This document shows, one piece after another, positions 44,027-53,001 of a DNA stretch of 54,364 bases (its first letter is position 1; every line of letters begins with the position of its first letter). Origin of the DNA: Sedimentisphaerales bacterium (GTDB taxonomy: Bacteria > Planctomycetota > Phycisphaerae > Sedimentisphaerales > SG8-4); the NCBI GenBank assembly GCA_016928975.1, contig JAFGJR010000063.1, forward strand, positions 1 to 54,364, written 5' to 3'. The position numbers and the translations under genes are program-made. A model generated the notes under the pieces. That model had not been told where the DNA came from and did no database searches. It saw nothing but the letters and a program-made list of their open reading frames with translations.

Positions 44027-46783
44027 ATGGCGCAGACACTATATATCGTTGATGGGCACGCTCACATTTACGCGGCCTACTACGCTCCGATGAAGCAGCG
44101 GCTGACCAGCCCGGCCGGCGAGCCGACCAAGGCGACGTACATCTTCACAACGGCCTTGTTCGGTTTGTTGGACAAGCAGAAGCCCGATATGCTCGTCGTG
44201 GCGATGGACAGTGCGGCCCCGACGTTTCGAAGCGAGGTCTTCGCGGAGTACAAGGCCCACCGGCCGCCCATGCCCGACGATATGCCGGGCCAGGTGACGC
44301 GGATCGAGCAGATCCTCGAGGCGATGCGGATTCCGGTCCTGCGGATGGACGGATACGAGGCGGACGACATCATCGGAACGCTGGCGAGGAAGGCCGCCGC
44401 CGATGGAATCGACGTGTTCATCTGCTCGAGGGACAAAGACATCCTGCAACTGCTCGACGATCGGATCCGCGCGTTCGATATCAAGACAGGAAAGACCATT
44501 GACAGCCGCGTGATGAAAGAGGAGATGGGCATCCTGCCGGAGCAGATCGTCGATTGCCTGGCCCTGGAGGGCGACGCGGTGGATAACGTGCCCGGTGTGC
44601 CGCTGATCGGCGAGAAGACCGCGCGCGAGCTGATCCGCACCTACGGCAATCTCGACAACCTCTACGCCCACATCGACGAAATCAAGGGCAAACGCGGCGA
44701 GAACCTTCGTGCCTCCAAGGACCAGGCATACGTCAGCCGGGGCCTTGTCACCCTCGATTGTGCGGTCCCAGTGGCGATGGATTACGGAGCATTCGCCGTG
44801 AAAGAGCCGGATAGTGAGCGACTGACCGAAGTCTTCACGCAGCTTGGCTTCAACCGGCTTCTGGGGAGGCTTAACCCTCCGGAAAGCACGACAAGTCGTC
44901 CGGCCGATTCTACGCCGGTAATCGAATCGCCGCCGCTGCCACCGCGCGATCCCACAAAGCCGGTCTCTGCCCATACGACGACGCATCAATACACGCTGGT
45001 TGATACGGCGGAGAAGCTCGCGGACCTTGTTGCGGGGCTGCGAAAGCCCAGGCTCCTGTCCGTCGATACGGAGACGACCTCACGCAACGCGGTGCGAGCG
45101 GAGCTGGTTGGCGTAAGCCTCTGCTGGGAGCCGCACCGGGCGTTCTATGTGCCGGTGAAAGGGCCGCTGGGCTCGTCGCACCTGGACCTGGCGACGGTGC
45201 GCCGTGCGCTGGCCCCGATCCTTGGTGACGACAGCGTTCGGAAGATCGGCCAGAACCTCAAGTACGATTTGATCGTGCTGAGAAACGCACAGATGCCGGT
45301 TCGCGGCGTGTACTTCGACACGATGGTCGCATCCTATTGCCTCGATCCGGAGCGCATGTCCCATTCTCTGGACAACCTGGCGATGGATTTCCTGGCGTAC
45401 GAATGCGTGCCCATCGAGGCCCTGATCGGCAAGGGGAAGAACCAGCTCTCGTTTGACCTGGTCGATCTGACCGCCGCGTGCGAATACTCGGCGGAGGATG
45501 CCGACATTACGTATCAGTTGTATCTTCGCCTCAAGGAGCAGTTGGAGTGTGAGCCGCAACTCGAAAAGCTGTTCCACGAGGTTGAAATGCCTCTGGTGGA
45601 AGTCCTGGCGGCGATGGAATACAACGGCGTGTCCATCGACACGGCTCTGCTGCGGCAGATGTCGGGCGAGCTGGACGAGGCGCTAAACCACGTCGCCGAG
45701 CGGATCTACGAGCAGGCGGGCACGGTCTTCAACATCGACTCGCCCAAGCAGCTTGGCGAAGTGTTGTTTGACCGGCTCAAACTCCAATCGAAGAAGTTCG
45801 GCAAGGGCGCCCGCAGCACGGATGCCGAGGTCTTGGAGCAGCTTACCGATCAGCACCCGATTGCAGACATGGTTCTCGAATACCGCACGCTGGCGAAACT
45901 GAAGAACACGTACGTGGACAAGCTCCCTTCGCTGATCGACCCGAGGACGCACCGGTTGCACGCCTCGTTCAACCAGACGGTGACCGCCACCGGCCGGCTG
46001 TCCTCGAGCAATCCGAACCTGCAAAACGTCCCCGCGCGCACGGAGCTCGGCCGCAAGATCCGGGCCGCGTTCGTGCCCGCAAAGCAGGGCGACTGCATCC
46101 TCAGCGCCGACTACAGCCAGATTGAGCTGCGGCTGCTGGCGCACTTCTCGAAGGACGCCGCGATGCGTGCCGCGTTTGCCGCCGATCAGGACATCCACCG
46201 CTTCGTGGCCTCGCAAATCTACAGCGTGCCGCTGGAGCAAGTGACCGGCGACATGCGGTCGCGATGCAAGACGGTCAACTTCGGAATCATCTACGGGCAG
46301 GGGGCTCAGGGCCTGGCCCGCACGATCCACATCAGCCCCACCGAGGCGAAGCACTTCATCGAGCAGTACTTTGCCCGTTACGGCTCGATCCGGGCGTTCA
46401 TCGAGGAATGCATCGCGCGTGCCCGGCGCACCGGGCATGCGGAGACCATCCTCGGCCGCAAACGCCGAATCGCCGACATCAAGAGCAAGAATCCCGGCCG
46501 TCGCGCCCAGGCGGAACGGCTGGCCGTCAATACGGTGATCCAGGGCTCCGCCGCTGACCTGATCAAGCTGGCCATGCTCGCCATCCACCGGCGGATCGAG
46601 GCGGAGCACTTGCCGATAAAGATGATCCTCCAGGTCCACGATGAATTGGTCTTTGAACTGCCCGCCGCCGAGGCCGACCAGCACGGGAAATGGATCTCCG
46701 AGGCGATGGCCGGCGCCATCCGGTTCGACGTCCCCATCAAGGTCGACACCACCTGCGGCCCCTCCTGGCTCGCCGACAAGTAG
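44027..46783 (+). CDS. polA: DNA polymerase I
   Basis: 918 residues from ATG 44027 (a TTG at 43991 would add 12 residues; ribosome binding site weak for both). The 5'-3' exonuclease domain (about 1-290) starts YIVDGHAHIYAAYYA. A 3'-5' proofreading domain (about 320-500) keeps its acidic residues (SVDTETTS, GQNLKYD, YSAEDADI). The polymerase domain (about 530-918) has motif A DYSQIELRLL (D695), motif B KTVNFGIIYG and motif C VHDE (H871-E873). Complete and normal in length for bacterial Pol I. It is followed directly after the stop by an inverted-repeat arm. Confidence 0.97.
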   Translation: MAQTLYIVDGHAHIYAAYYAPMKQRLTSPAGEPTKATYIFTTALFGLLDKQKPDMLVVAMDSAAPTFRSEVFAEYKAHRPPMPDDMPGQVTRIEQILEAMRIPVLRMDGYEADDIIGTLARKAAADGIDVFICSRDKDILQLLDDRIRAFDIKTGKTIDSRVMKEEMGILPEQIVDCLALEGDAVDNVPGVPLIGEKTARELIRTYGNLDNLYAHIDEIKGKRGENLRASKDQAYVSRGLVTLDCAVPVAMDYGAFAVKEPDSERLTEVFTQLGFNRLLGRLNPPESTTSRPADSTPVIESPPLPPRDPTKPVSAHTTTHQYTLVDTAEKLADLVAGLRKPRLLSVDTETTSRNAVRAELVGVSLCWEPHRAFYVPVKGPLGSSHLDLATVRRALAPILGDDSVRKIGQNLKYDLIVLRNAQMPVRGVYFDTMVASYCLDPERMSHSLDNLAMDFLAYECVPIEALIGKGKNQLSFDLVDLTAACEYSAEDADITYQLYLRLKEQLECEPQLEKLFHEVEMPLVEVLAAMEYNGVSIDTALLRQMSGELDEALNHVAERIYEQAGTVFNIDSPKQLGEVLFDRLKLQSKKFGKGARSTDAEVLEQLTDQHPIADMVLEYRTLAKLKNTYVDKLPSLIDPRTHRLHASFNQTVTATGRLSSSNPNLQNVPARTELGRKIRAAFVPAKQGDCILSADYSQIELRLLAHFSKDAAMRAAFAADQDIHRFVASQIYSVPLEQVTGDMRSRCKTVNFGIIYGQGAQGLARTIHISPTEAKHFIEQYFARYGSIRAFIEECIARARRTGHAETILGRKRRIADIKSKNPGRRAQAERLAVNTVIQGSAADLIKLAMLAIHRRIEAEHLPIKMILQVHDELVFELPAAEADQHGKWISEAMAGAIRFDVPIKVDTTCGPSWLADK

Positions 46784-46810
46784 TCCAGAGTCTTGAGTCT
46801 GGAGTCCGGA
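46784..46810. repeat. Inverted-repeat arm, left of the S23 gene
   Basis: 27 bases starting one base after the polA stop. Its reverse complement recurs at 47294-47318 with a single inserted C. It also contains an internal CCAGA/TCTGG hairpin that might terminate polA. Confidence 0.8.
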
Positions 46811-46857
46811 GGAAGACCAGCCCGCAGGTCTGCACGCGGATGCGGATAGCCTATAGA

Positions 46858-47217
46858 CTACGACTTCCTGTGCAGGGAGCGGATCAGGCCATTGAGCACC
46901 TTTGCCGTCTCCTGACATTTTGCAGCCAACGGTGCGAAGCTTCTGTCAGGCAGATAACCAAGCCGGTGCGCAAGGCCGACGTGATATTCCACTTCACGTG
47001 CTGAACCATAGGCGGTGTCGAGGAAGTGCAGGAAGTCCGCTTCCGAATTCCGCGCACAGCCCTCGACAATGTTCGACGCTGTTGAGATCGCCGCTCGGCG
47101 CAACTGGGAGGTCAGCCCGAACAGTTCCTCTCGTGGGAATCCCCGTGTGGCCCGATAGGCCGCCAGGACCGACTCATTTGCCAGTTCGAACGCCCGGAGT
47201 TTTGTGTGATCGCGCAT
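46858..47217 (-). CDS. Four-helix bundle protein (S23/IVP family)
   Basis: 119 residues from ATG 47217 (AGAGGA eight bases upstream). LRAFELANESVLAAYRATRG, EELFGLTSQLRRAAIS, ASNIVEGCARNSEADFLHFL and AREVEYHV are the hallmark segments of the TIGR02436-type four-helix bundle family, first known from intervening sequences in 23S rRNA genes and related to the DGR accessory protein Avd. The molecular role is unclear; positively charged bundle surfaces suggest nucleic acid binding. There is no rRNA or retroelement here. The gene sits alone between polA and a beta-helix gene and is bracketed by inverted repeats (46784-46810 and 47294-47318). Confidence 0.92.
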   Translation of the reverse strand: MRDHTKLRAFELANESVLAAYRATRGFPREELFGLTSQLRRAAISTASNIVEGCARNSEADFLHFLDTAYGSAREVEYHVGLAHRLGYLPDRSFAPLAAKCQETAKVLNGLIRSLHRKS

Positions 47218-47293
47218 CGGGACAATCCTCTGTCTGTGGTTCAGAGGTCCGCCAGCCAACCACGGGCTGTCGCGTTCCCGAAATCCTACAGAC

Positions 47294-47318
47294 TCCGGAC
47301 TCCCAGACTCAAGACTCT
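47294..47318. repeat. Inverted-repeat arm, right of the S23 gene
   Basis: Reverse complement of 46784-46810 over about 25 bases with one extra C (47303/47304 region). It ends 7 bases before the stop of the next minus-strand gene. Confidence 0.8.
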
Positions 47319-47324
47319 CTGCGT

Positions 47325-49466
47325 CTACTCCGCGCCCTTTGGCGCGGTCGGCGGCCACTCCAGCGGCGGATACGTCGCTTCGCTGGCCTTCTTGATCCAC
47401 GCGGCGTCGCCGTAGACACCTGCCTGGGTGTAATCGAATGGCGTGAAGCCGATCTGGAGGGCTGGGGAATCGGGCTTGAGACGGAAATCCAGCTTCTTGA
47501 CATCGGCAAAGCCCGGGTCGGCGATGATCGAGTGCTCATCGTGCTTGGACTGCTGGCGCCACTGGTCCAGCGATAGGCCTGCGAATGTCACGTCCTTCCC
47601 GGCAGAGTTCCAATAGCAATTGTCGTCCATAGCGATTCGGACCTTGGTCCACGGTCCGGCCAGCAGGGGACCGGTTTCCCAGTACACGACGTTCTTCTCG
47701 AACGTGAACGACAGGTGCTCTTCCACTCGCGTGGCCTGGACCTGGTGGAGCAGACTGTTGACGAGGATGTTGTTGCGGACGGTGTTCTCCTTGCCGTAAT
47801 GCTGGTGGAAGCTGCCGGTCTTGGTGTTGTAGACGAGATTGTTCTCCAGGACGATGCCGGTGCTGCCCTCGTCGGTGTAGAGACCCCAGCCGCCGTAGGA
47901 ATAGGCGTAGATGTCGTGGAAGACGTTGTTGCCGATGACGGTCCCCTCGGAGGGTCCCAGGGTGTAGATGCCGCCCATGTCGCTCAGGACCGCCCAGCCG
48001 ATGTGATGGACGTGGTTGAAGGTGATGTTATTGCGTTTGGCGAGACTCTCCGCGTAGCCCCAGCGCCAGCCGACGGAGATGCCGGTGTAGAGGAAATCGG
48101 CGATTTCGTTGTGAGTCACGGCATTGTCGCCGCTGTGGCCGATCCAGACGCCGACGGCCTCCGCGTGAATGCGTCCGCCGCCGCGAAGGATGTTGTTGTC
48201 CACCGTGACGTGGTGTGTGCGGGACGGCTCGTCCGCTCGAATCCGGCCCTCGCCGATCCGGATCCCGCCGGCGCCGAGGTCGTGCAGGAAGGACCGCTCG
48301 ATGCGGCAGTCCTGGCAGCCCTGGCGGAACCAGATGGCGTAGTCGCCGGTATGAGCGATTTCACAATTCTGGATCGTCACGCTACGGGCGCCGTCGATCA
48401 CGACTGCCGCTTCGGTGGCATAGGCCGCCTGGTAGGGCTCATAGCCTGCCGGGGGCAGCGTGTACTGCTGATGCTCGAATGTCAGGTCCTTGAAGGTCAC
48501 GTGCTCGACGAACTTGCCGGCCTCGCTCTGGCCTTCGAGGATGAGCAGCTTCGTTGCCGCCGGCGCGATGACCTCGGCCTTCCTCATGTCCTCGCCGGGC
48601 CGGGGTTTGTAGTACAACATGCCGTCGCGAGCGAGGAACCACTCGCCGGGCTCATCGATCGCGGCCTTGAGATTCTCCAGGTGAAACCGCGTGCCGGCGG
48701 GCCAGCCGGAGTAGGTCTTCAACTTCTGGCCGGTCGTGACGATCTGGCCTTTGTCGAAGTCCACGCTCTGAAGGTACCGCCGTGTCATGCACCACTTGTG
48801 GTACGCCACGAGCACGACGTCGTGAATCTCGCCTTCGCTGAGGCCTTTCAGCGGAGCCAGAGCCTCCGCTGGCATGTTCGTTGTTCGCACAAACTGGCCC
48901 GGCTCGCCTTCGACCGGCGTCTCTGTGCTGTCGCCCATGTGGAGATAGAACCTGTTGGGGGTTCTCGCCCGTACGGCTCTCCGGCCGTTGACGAACAACT
49001 GCTCGAAGCACCACGACCCGTTCGCTACATCAGGGACATGCGCGACCCATGCCCCATTCTCCGTAGGCTTGAAGCCCTGGATGACTCGCCCGCCGCTGAA
49101 GACCGGTCGAGCTCCCTGGGCCGCCTCAATCGTCAGGCCGCTGTCAATGTCGCTCAAAACGAAGGGCTTGGTGAGGGTATAGTGGCCGTCAGCCACGACG
49201 ATCCGCGGGCGGAAGTCCCCCGGTTTCGCAGTGGGATACTGGGTGTGTGCCGACTTCCTCCATTCTCGAACAATGTCACGAGCCCGCTCAAGAGTAGCGA
49301 CGGGACCTTCCCCCTTGATCATGTGTTCGGAGGTTTTGGCAGGCGATCCCGCATTCGTGTCGTCGCCATCAGGAGATACATGGCAAACCGTGATGATGGC
49401 TGCCGGCAGAACAGAAGTCAGAATCAGCGCAAGCACAAGTGATGCGGTCAGATGCGAGATTCGCAT
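47325..49466 (-). CDS. Exported right-handed beta-helix enzyme, GH141-like
   Basis: 713 residues; GGAGGT precedes ATG 49466. A signal peptide (to about residue 23) is followed by [30 protein letters not shown] and a long parallel beta-helix with rungs such as [42 protein letters not shown] and NNLVYNT. This order resembles GH141 proteins, whose characterised members act on fucosides or xylan, and related planctomycete proteins. The catalytic residues cannot be fixed by eye. It lies 66 bases downstream of the isomerase-like gene (49533) on the same strand, so the two are probably one operon. Confidence 0.7.
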   Translation of the reverse strand: MRISHLTASLVLALILTSVLPAAIITVCHVSPDGDDTNAGSPAKTSEHMIKGEGPVATLERARDIVREWRKSAHTQYPTAKPGDFRPRIVVADGHYTLTKPFVLSDIDSGLTIEAAQGARPVFSGGRVIQGFKPTENGAWVAHVPDVANGSWCFEQLFVNGRRAVRARTPNRFYLHMGDSTETPVEGEPGQFVRTTNMPAEALAPLKGLSEGEIHDVVLVAYHKWCMTRRYLQSVDFDKGQIVTTGQKLKTYSGWPAGTRFHLENLKAAIDEPGEWFLARDGMLYYKPRPGEDMRKAEVIAPAATKLLILEGQSEAGKFVEHVTFKDLTFEHQQYTLPPAGYEPYQAAYATEAAVVIDGARSVTIQNCEIAHTGDYAIWFRQGCQDCRIERSFLHDLGAGGIRIGEGRIRADEPSRTHHVTVDNNILRGGGRIHAEAVGVWIGHSGDNAVTHNEIADFLYTGISVGWRWGYAESLAKRNNITFNHVHHIGWAVLSDMGGIYTLGPSEGTVIGNNVFHDIYAYSYGGWGLYTDEGSTGIVLENNLVYNTKTGSFHQHYGKENTVRNNILVNSLLHQVQATRVEEHLSFTFEKNVVYWETGPLLAGPWTKVRIAMDDNCYWNSAGKDVTFAGLSLDQWRQQSKHDEHSIIADPGFADVKKLDFRLKPDSPALQIGFTPFDYTQAGVYGDAAWIKKASEATYPPLEWPPTAPKGAE

Positions 49467-49532
49467 TTCTCACCTCCACTCATTTTGTGGTGCGTGAAGA
49501 AGCCCTGTGCGGCACATTCCGCCGCCACAAGT

Positions 49533-51110
49533 CTACACCGTCAGGTCTTCCCATTGGATGCCGACCTTCTTGCAGGCGTAGCCGATCTCTTTTCTGTAGT
49601 CGCCGTAGCCGACCATCCAATGGAAGCCCGGCATGCGCTCCGCCAAGTGCTTGCTGTCGCACGTGAAGCGGACGTCGATCTGCGAACGGCAGATCGGCAG
49701 GAACGGCGCATCGACGATCTCTGCCTTCAGGCCGACCCACCGTTTCAACTCGAAGTCGGGAACGATGATCGTGAGGACTTGGCCCTTGCTCATCTCGACT
49801 TTCGGGGCGACCCCGTAGTCGGACTCGAAGTGCGTCAGGAGGCGGACGGGCTCGAGGTCCTTGCCGTTCATCCTGCGCGGGGCGGTGCAGTGCGCGAGCG
49901 TAATGATGCCGTCGTGCGGGTATGTCGGGTCGTTCAGGAAGACCGGGTTGCCGGAGATGTTCGCCAGCAGCACGCCGGACGGGATTACCACAAAATCCGA
50001 CTCGCAGAAGGCTACATACCGCGAATCGTTCAGCAGCGACAACGGCAGACAAGCCGTCGTCTCGGAGATCGGCATGATGGTTCCCATGCACCCATTGATG
50101 GTGATCGCCTGGCAGTCAGCCTTCTTCATCACGGCGCGAAACACCTCGTCCAGCAGAAAGGCGTTGTCGACGAAGCTCCGCTGCGTCTCCAGTGTGAGCG
50201 TTGCGTCGTTCAAATAGGCGGACGCTCGTTGCTGGGCTTGTTTCACGGCGGCTTCGTCCGCGCGGGCTTCCTTCATCAGTCTGCCCAGATCGTCGTAGGA
50301 GAGCGTGCGAATATCGAACTTCCATTTCTCTCGGACCTTGTCGGGCACGACGCCCGGCGGTTGAGCCCAGGCCCCCGGACCGCCGACGGCAATGATTCGG
50401 GTGCCGAGGGCATTTTGCAGGCCGCACAGCGCCCGCAGACGCCAGAGGAGATCATCCTGGCTGTCCACGACCACGTCGCCGTCATCGACGCCCTGCACTT
50501 TCCTCGCGTCGGTGTGCTGGCGCAGGTACCGGGGACTGATGATCTCGTACCACAGATAGACCGGTCCGGATTTATGGCGGCAGAAGATCATTGAGTTCTT
50601 CGCTCGCTTGCCGATCTCGTCGAAGACGTTCATCGGCCCGCCGGCCGCATAGATGATCGCGACATCGGCCTTCTCCAGGTCGTCAATCTTCGCCACATCT
50701 CCCGCCGAACGGATTCCCACGGGCTTGAGAAACTCCACCGGGAAGTCCGCCCGCTGTTTCATCTCGTTCAGCTCGCCCTGGATGCGGCCTAACTCCTGCT
50801 CCGCCTGTGCCTGGGTCTCAATGCCGCCCCAGGAGCGCCAACTCGTCTGATGCCGTCGCGTCGGGACCTCATAGACCAGGATGGGTTTGACCACCAGCGC
50901 CCGACGTTGCGGCCCCGCCCGGCTGCCTGACTCCGCAGCCATTGCCACGCTCGACCACGTCAACCCGGTCAGGGCCATGCCCAGCGCGCCCGCGCCGCTG
51001 ACCCCCTGCAAAAAGCCTCTGCGGCTGATCCCGGCTGTCGCAGATGCGTGCTCGCCGCACGGACAGCAGGTCGTTCGCATCGGATGTCTCTCGGACTGCT
51101 CATTCATCAT
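49533..51110 (-). CDS. Tat-exported L-fucose/L-arabinose isomerase-like protein
   Basis: 525 residues from ATG 51110 (GAAGGGG seven bases upstream; ATG 51107 is adjacent). The Tat signal is SRRGFLQGVSGAGALGMALTG. The mature protein has an N-terminal Rossmann-like part (VAIIYAAGGPMNVFDEI) and a C-terminal part that resembles the fucose/arabinose isomerase family: TTACLPLSLLNDSRYVAFCE, IITLAHCTAPRRM and LLTHFESDYGVAPKV. These enzymes normally work in the cytoplasm on free aldoses. An exported member is unusual; it may isomerise released sugars outside the cytoplasm or be a sugar-binding derivative. It is the first gene of a unit with the GH141-like gene. Confidence 0.65.
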   Translation of the reverse strand: MMNEQSERHPMRTTCCPCGEHASATAGISRRGFLQGVSGAGALGMALTGLTWSSVAMAAESGSRAGPQRRALVVKPILVYEVPTRRHQTSWRSWGGIETQAQAEQELGRIQGELNEMKQRADFPVEFLKPVGIRSAGDVAKIDDLEKADVAIIYAAGGPMNVFDEIGKRAKNSMIFCRHKSGPVYLWYEIISPRYLRQHTDARKVQGVDDGDVVVDSQDDLLWRLRALCGLQNALGTRIIAVGGPGAWAQPPGVVPDKVREKWKFDIRTLSYDDLGRLMKEARADEAAVKQAQQRASAYLNDATLTLETQRSFVDNAFLLDEVFRAVMKKADCQAITINGCMGTIMPISETTACLPLSLLNDSRYVAFCESDFVVIPSGVLLANISGNPVFLNDPTYPHDGIITLAHCTAPRRMNGKDLEPVRLLTHFESDYGVAPKVEMSKGQVLTIIVPDFELKRWVGLKAEIVDAPFLPICRSQIDVRFTCDSKHLAERMPGFHWMVGYGDYRKEIGYACKKVGIQWEDLTV

Positions 51111-51211
51111 GTGTCGTCCCCTTCTACAGACTTGGAATATGACATCAGTACTTCGGGAATATACCCCGACCCGATCTGAAGCACAAGCCCAAAAGGTGCC
51201 GCAGAGCGGTC

Positions 51212-51240
51212 TTGTCCCCGTCCTTGGGATCGTGTATAAT
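51212..51240 (+). promoter_or_regulatory. Sigma70-type promoter, TTGTCC-N17-TATAAT
   Basis: -35 TTGTCC (51212-51217), 17-base spacer, perfect -10 TATAAT (51235-51240), 66 bases before the ATG at 51307. The divergent isomerase-like gene starts at 51110, so its control region must lie in the same 196-base gap. Confidence 0.68.
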
Positions 51241-51306
51241 AGTGAACCAAGGCTGGATGACACAGGCTCGGTGGTACGGGCGTTCGATGAGAAGGAGGTC
51301 GTCATC

Positions 51307-52701
51307 ATGAAACGGCGAATTCTGTTCATCGCGGCTGTCTGCATCCTGCCGGCGGTCTGCCTGGCACGTGGCGGTTCCCTGTTTCCATACGCGTGGTACG
51401 TGCCTTACGACCGGCTCATCGCCAACACAGAGGCCTTCATCCGGGAGCACCCGAACGATCCGCAGGGGTACTATACCCTGGGCCGGATGCACTACTTCAC
51501 CTTCTTGAATCGGATCCCGTTTGTCCCAACCCGAAAACCGGATGGCCTACCCCCCGACATCGCGGCCGATTGGCAGCTTCTTGAGCAACCGCATTGGCTG
51601 ACCGTTGACCGTCTGTTGTACGATGTGCGCGGCGACCAGGCACAGAAGCTCGTTCTGGAGGCGTGGGGCTATCCGACACGGACGGACGTGCCCTCGTCGA
51701 GGTTGCTGGAATTCGACAACGAGGTTTGGCGCAAACGGCAGGAACTGGAACAGCAGGGATGGAGGCCGGAGTACATCGAGACCGACAAGGTCCTGGCCCA
51801 TGCCGGCGCGGCGGTGGACAACCTCGAGAGGGCCTTGGATTTGGACCCGGAGAACGGGCTCTATTACCTGAGCCTGGCAAGCTTGTACGAGGAGTACGTA
51901 TCCTACACGGCCGACGTGAACGTCACCGAGCATCCGCGGCAACTGGCCAGCGTCACCATACCCAGGATTCGCGTGACCTATTGCCTCGCCTATCGATTTT
52001 CCATCGAGGACGATCGCAATCTGAAGTCTCAGCCGGTGTGGGCCAATCTCCACGGCATCGTGAGCCACGAGGCGGGCAGCGCCTACGTGCGACTCGCTGC
52101 GGAAGAACCGGCGATTGGCGACGCCAATTCCGTCGCTCAGGTCAAAGCGGACCTGGCGAGATTGGAAAGTCTGCCGACAGTGAGACCGCCGATTACTCCC
52201 ATCATCTTCTCCGTCCGGAAGCATGAGTCAGTGCTCGAATTGCTGGCACCGGACACTCACGTGACCTTCGATCTGGACGGGATGGGCCGAGATGTCCGAT
52301 GGCCGTGGATCAAGTCGACCACCGGCCTGCTGGTCTGGGACCCGCTCAACAAAGGCGATATCACCTCCGGCCGGCAACTGTTCGGCACGGCGACATGGTG
52401 GATGCTGTTCGCCAATGGCTACCTGGCGCTGGATACGCTCGACGACAACCGCGACGGTTCGCTGTCAGGCCGTGAGTTGAGGGGCATCGGCGTCTGGTTC
52501 GACAAGAACAACAATGGTCGCTCGGAACCCGGCGAGGTCCAGCCGGTCACTGGTTTTGGCGTGCAGGCGATCCGCACACGATCCACCGGCACCGATCACG
52601 GCATGCTCATGAACGCCGGCGGCATCCTCCTGAAGGATGGGACCACCGTGCCAACCTACGATTGGCTCGTGTCGCCAGTCCCTCGCAATCCAAAGAAGTA
52701 G
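51307..52701 (+). CDS. Exported TPR-like protein with C-terminal EF-hands
   Basis: 464 residues; AAGGAGG (51292-51298) places the start at ATG 51307. A signal peptide ends near residue 20 (AVCLARGG). The N-terminal half holds TPR-like helices (LIANTEAFIREHPNDPQGYY, AGAAVDNLERALDLDPENGL). The C-terminal part has GDITSGRQLFGTATWWMLF and two calcium-loop motifs, DDNRDGSLSGRELRG and DKNNNGRSEPGEV, as seen in many planctomycete exported proteins. No enzyme motif is recognised. It stands alone behind its own promoter. Confidence 0.72.
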   Translation: MKRRILFIAAVCILPAVCLARGGSLFPYAWYVPYDRLIANTEAFIREHPNDPQGYYTLGRMHYFTFLNRIPFVPTRKPDGLPPDIAADWQLLEQPHWLTVDRLLYDVRGDQAQKLVLEAWGYPTRTDVPSSRLLEFDNEVWRKRQELEQQGWRPEYIETDKVLAHAGAAVDNLERALDLDPENGLYYLSLASLYEEYVSYTADVNVTEHPRQLASVTIPRIRVTYCLAYRFSIEDDRNLKSQPVWANLHGIVSHEAGSAYVRLAAEEPAIGDANSVAQVKADLARLESLPTVRPPITPIIFSVRKHESVLELLAPDTHVTFDLDGMGRDVRWPWIKSTTGLLVWDPLNKGDITSGRQLFGTATWWMLFANGYLALDTLDDNRDGSLSGRELRGIGVWFDKNNNGRSEPGEVQPVTGFGVQAIRTRSTGTDHGMLMNAGGILLKDGTTVPTYDWLVSPVPRNPKK

Positions 52702-52775
52702 GTCGTCGCGCGGACTGCGATCTGTGCGCACGCAATCGGCACGGAGGGGATAGGCGGGCACGGGGGGCGTCTCAC

Positions 52776-52967
52776 ATGGCCAACTGTGATCACGATCATC
52801 GTCGGCGGTCGATTCGGCTGGATGGATATGACTATGCCGAATCCGGCGCGTATTTCGTGACCGTCTGCACGCAGGATCATCTGTGCCTGCCCTGGTTTGG
52901 GTCGGTCGCGGGAAGGGCAACCACGGGGGGGTGCCCCTACGAGGGGCGACGGTGGTTTGTGCCTTGA
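52776..52967 (+). pseudogene. Truncated REP-associated tyrosine transposase (RAYT) N terminus
   Basis: 63 codons from ATG 52776: RRRSIRLDGYDYAESGAYFV and [14 protein letters not shown] are the start of a RAYT/Y1 transposase (TnpA_REP). The HUH motif and catalytic Tyr region are absent; the frame runs into a GC-rich palindrome (52915-52947) and stops at TGA 52965-52967. A 5' fragment left by deletion is the simplest reading. The rest of the 52702-53001 gap shows nothing else. Confidence 0.82.
52915..52947. repeat. REP-like GC-rich palindromes at the RAYT break point
   Basis: GGGCA (52915-52919) pairs with TGCCC (52932-52936), and GCCCC (52933-52937) with GGGGC (52943-52947), as alternative hairpins. 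The sequence resembles the repeated unit often seen in planctomycete and other genomes as GGGCAACC and its complement. Confidence 0.55.
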
Positions 52968-53001
52968 CGAGGGCGGGGGACGGGGCATAGAATGCTCACC
53001 C

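Noticed and set aside
46858..47217. Diversity-generating retroelement suggested by an Avd-like four-helix bundle gene
   Set aside because: No reverse transcriptase, template repeat or variable repeat is nearby; the protein fits the general S23/IVP family.
47715..49442. 575-codon plus-strand frame opposite the beta-helix gene
   Set aside because: Shadow frame; the minus strand shows a signal peptide, GGAGGT and beta-helix rungs.
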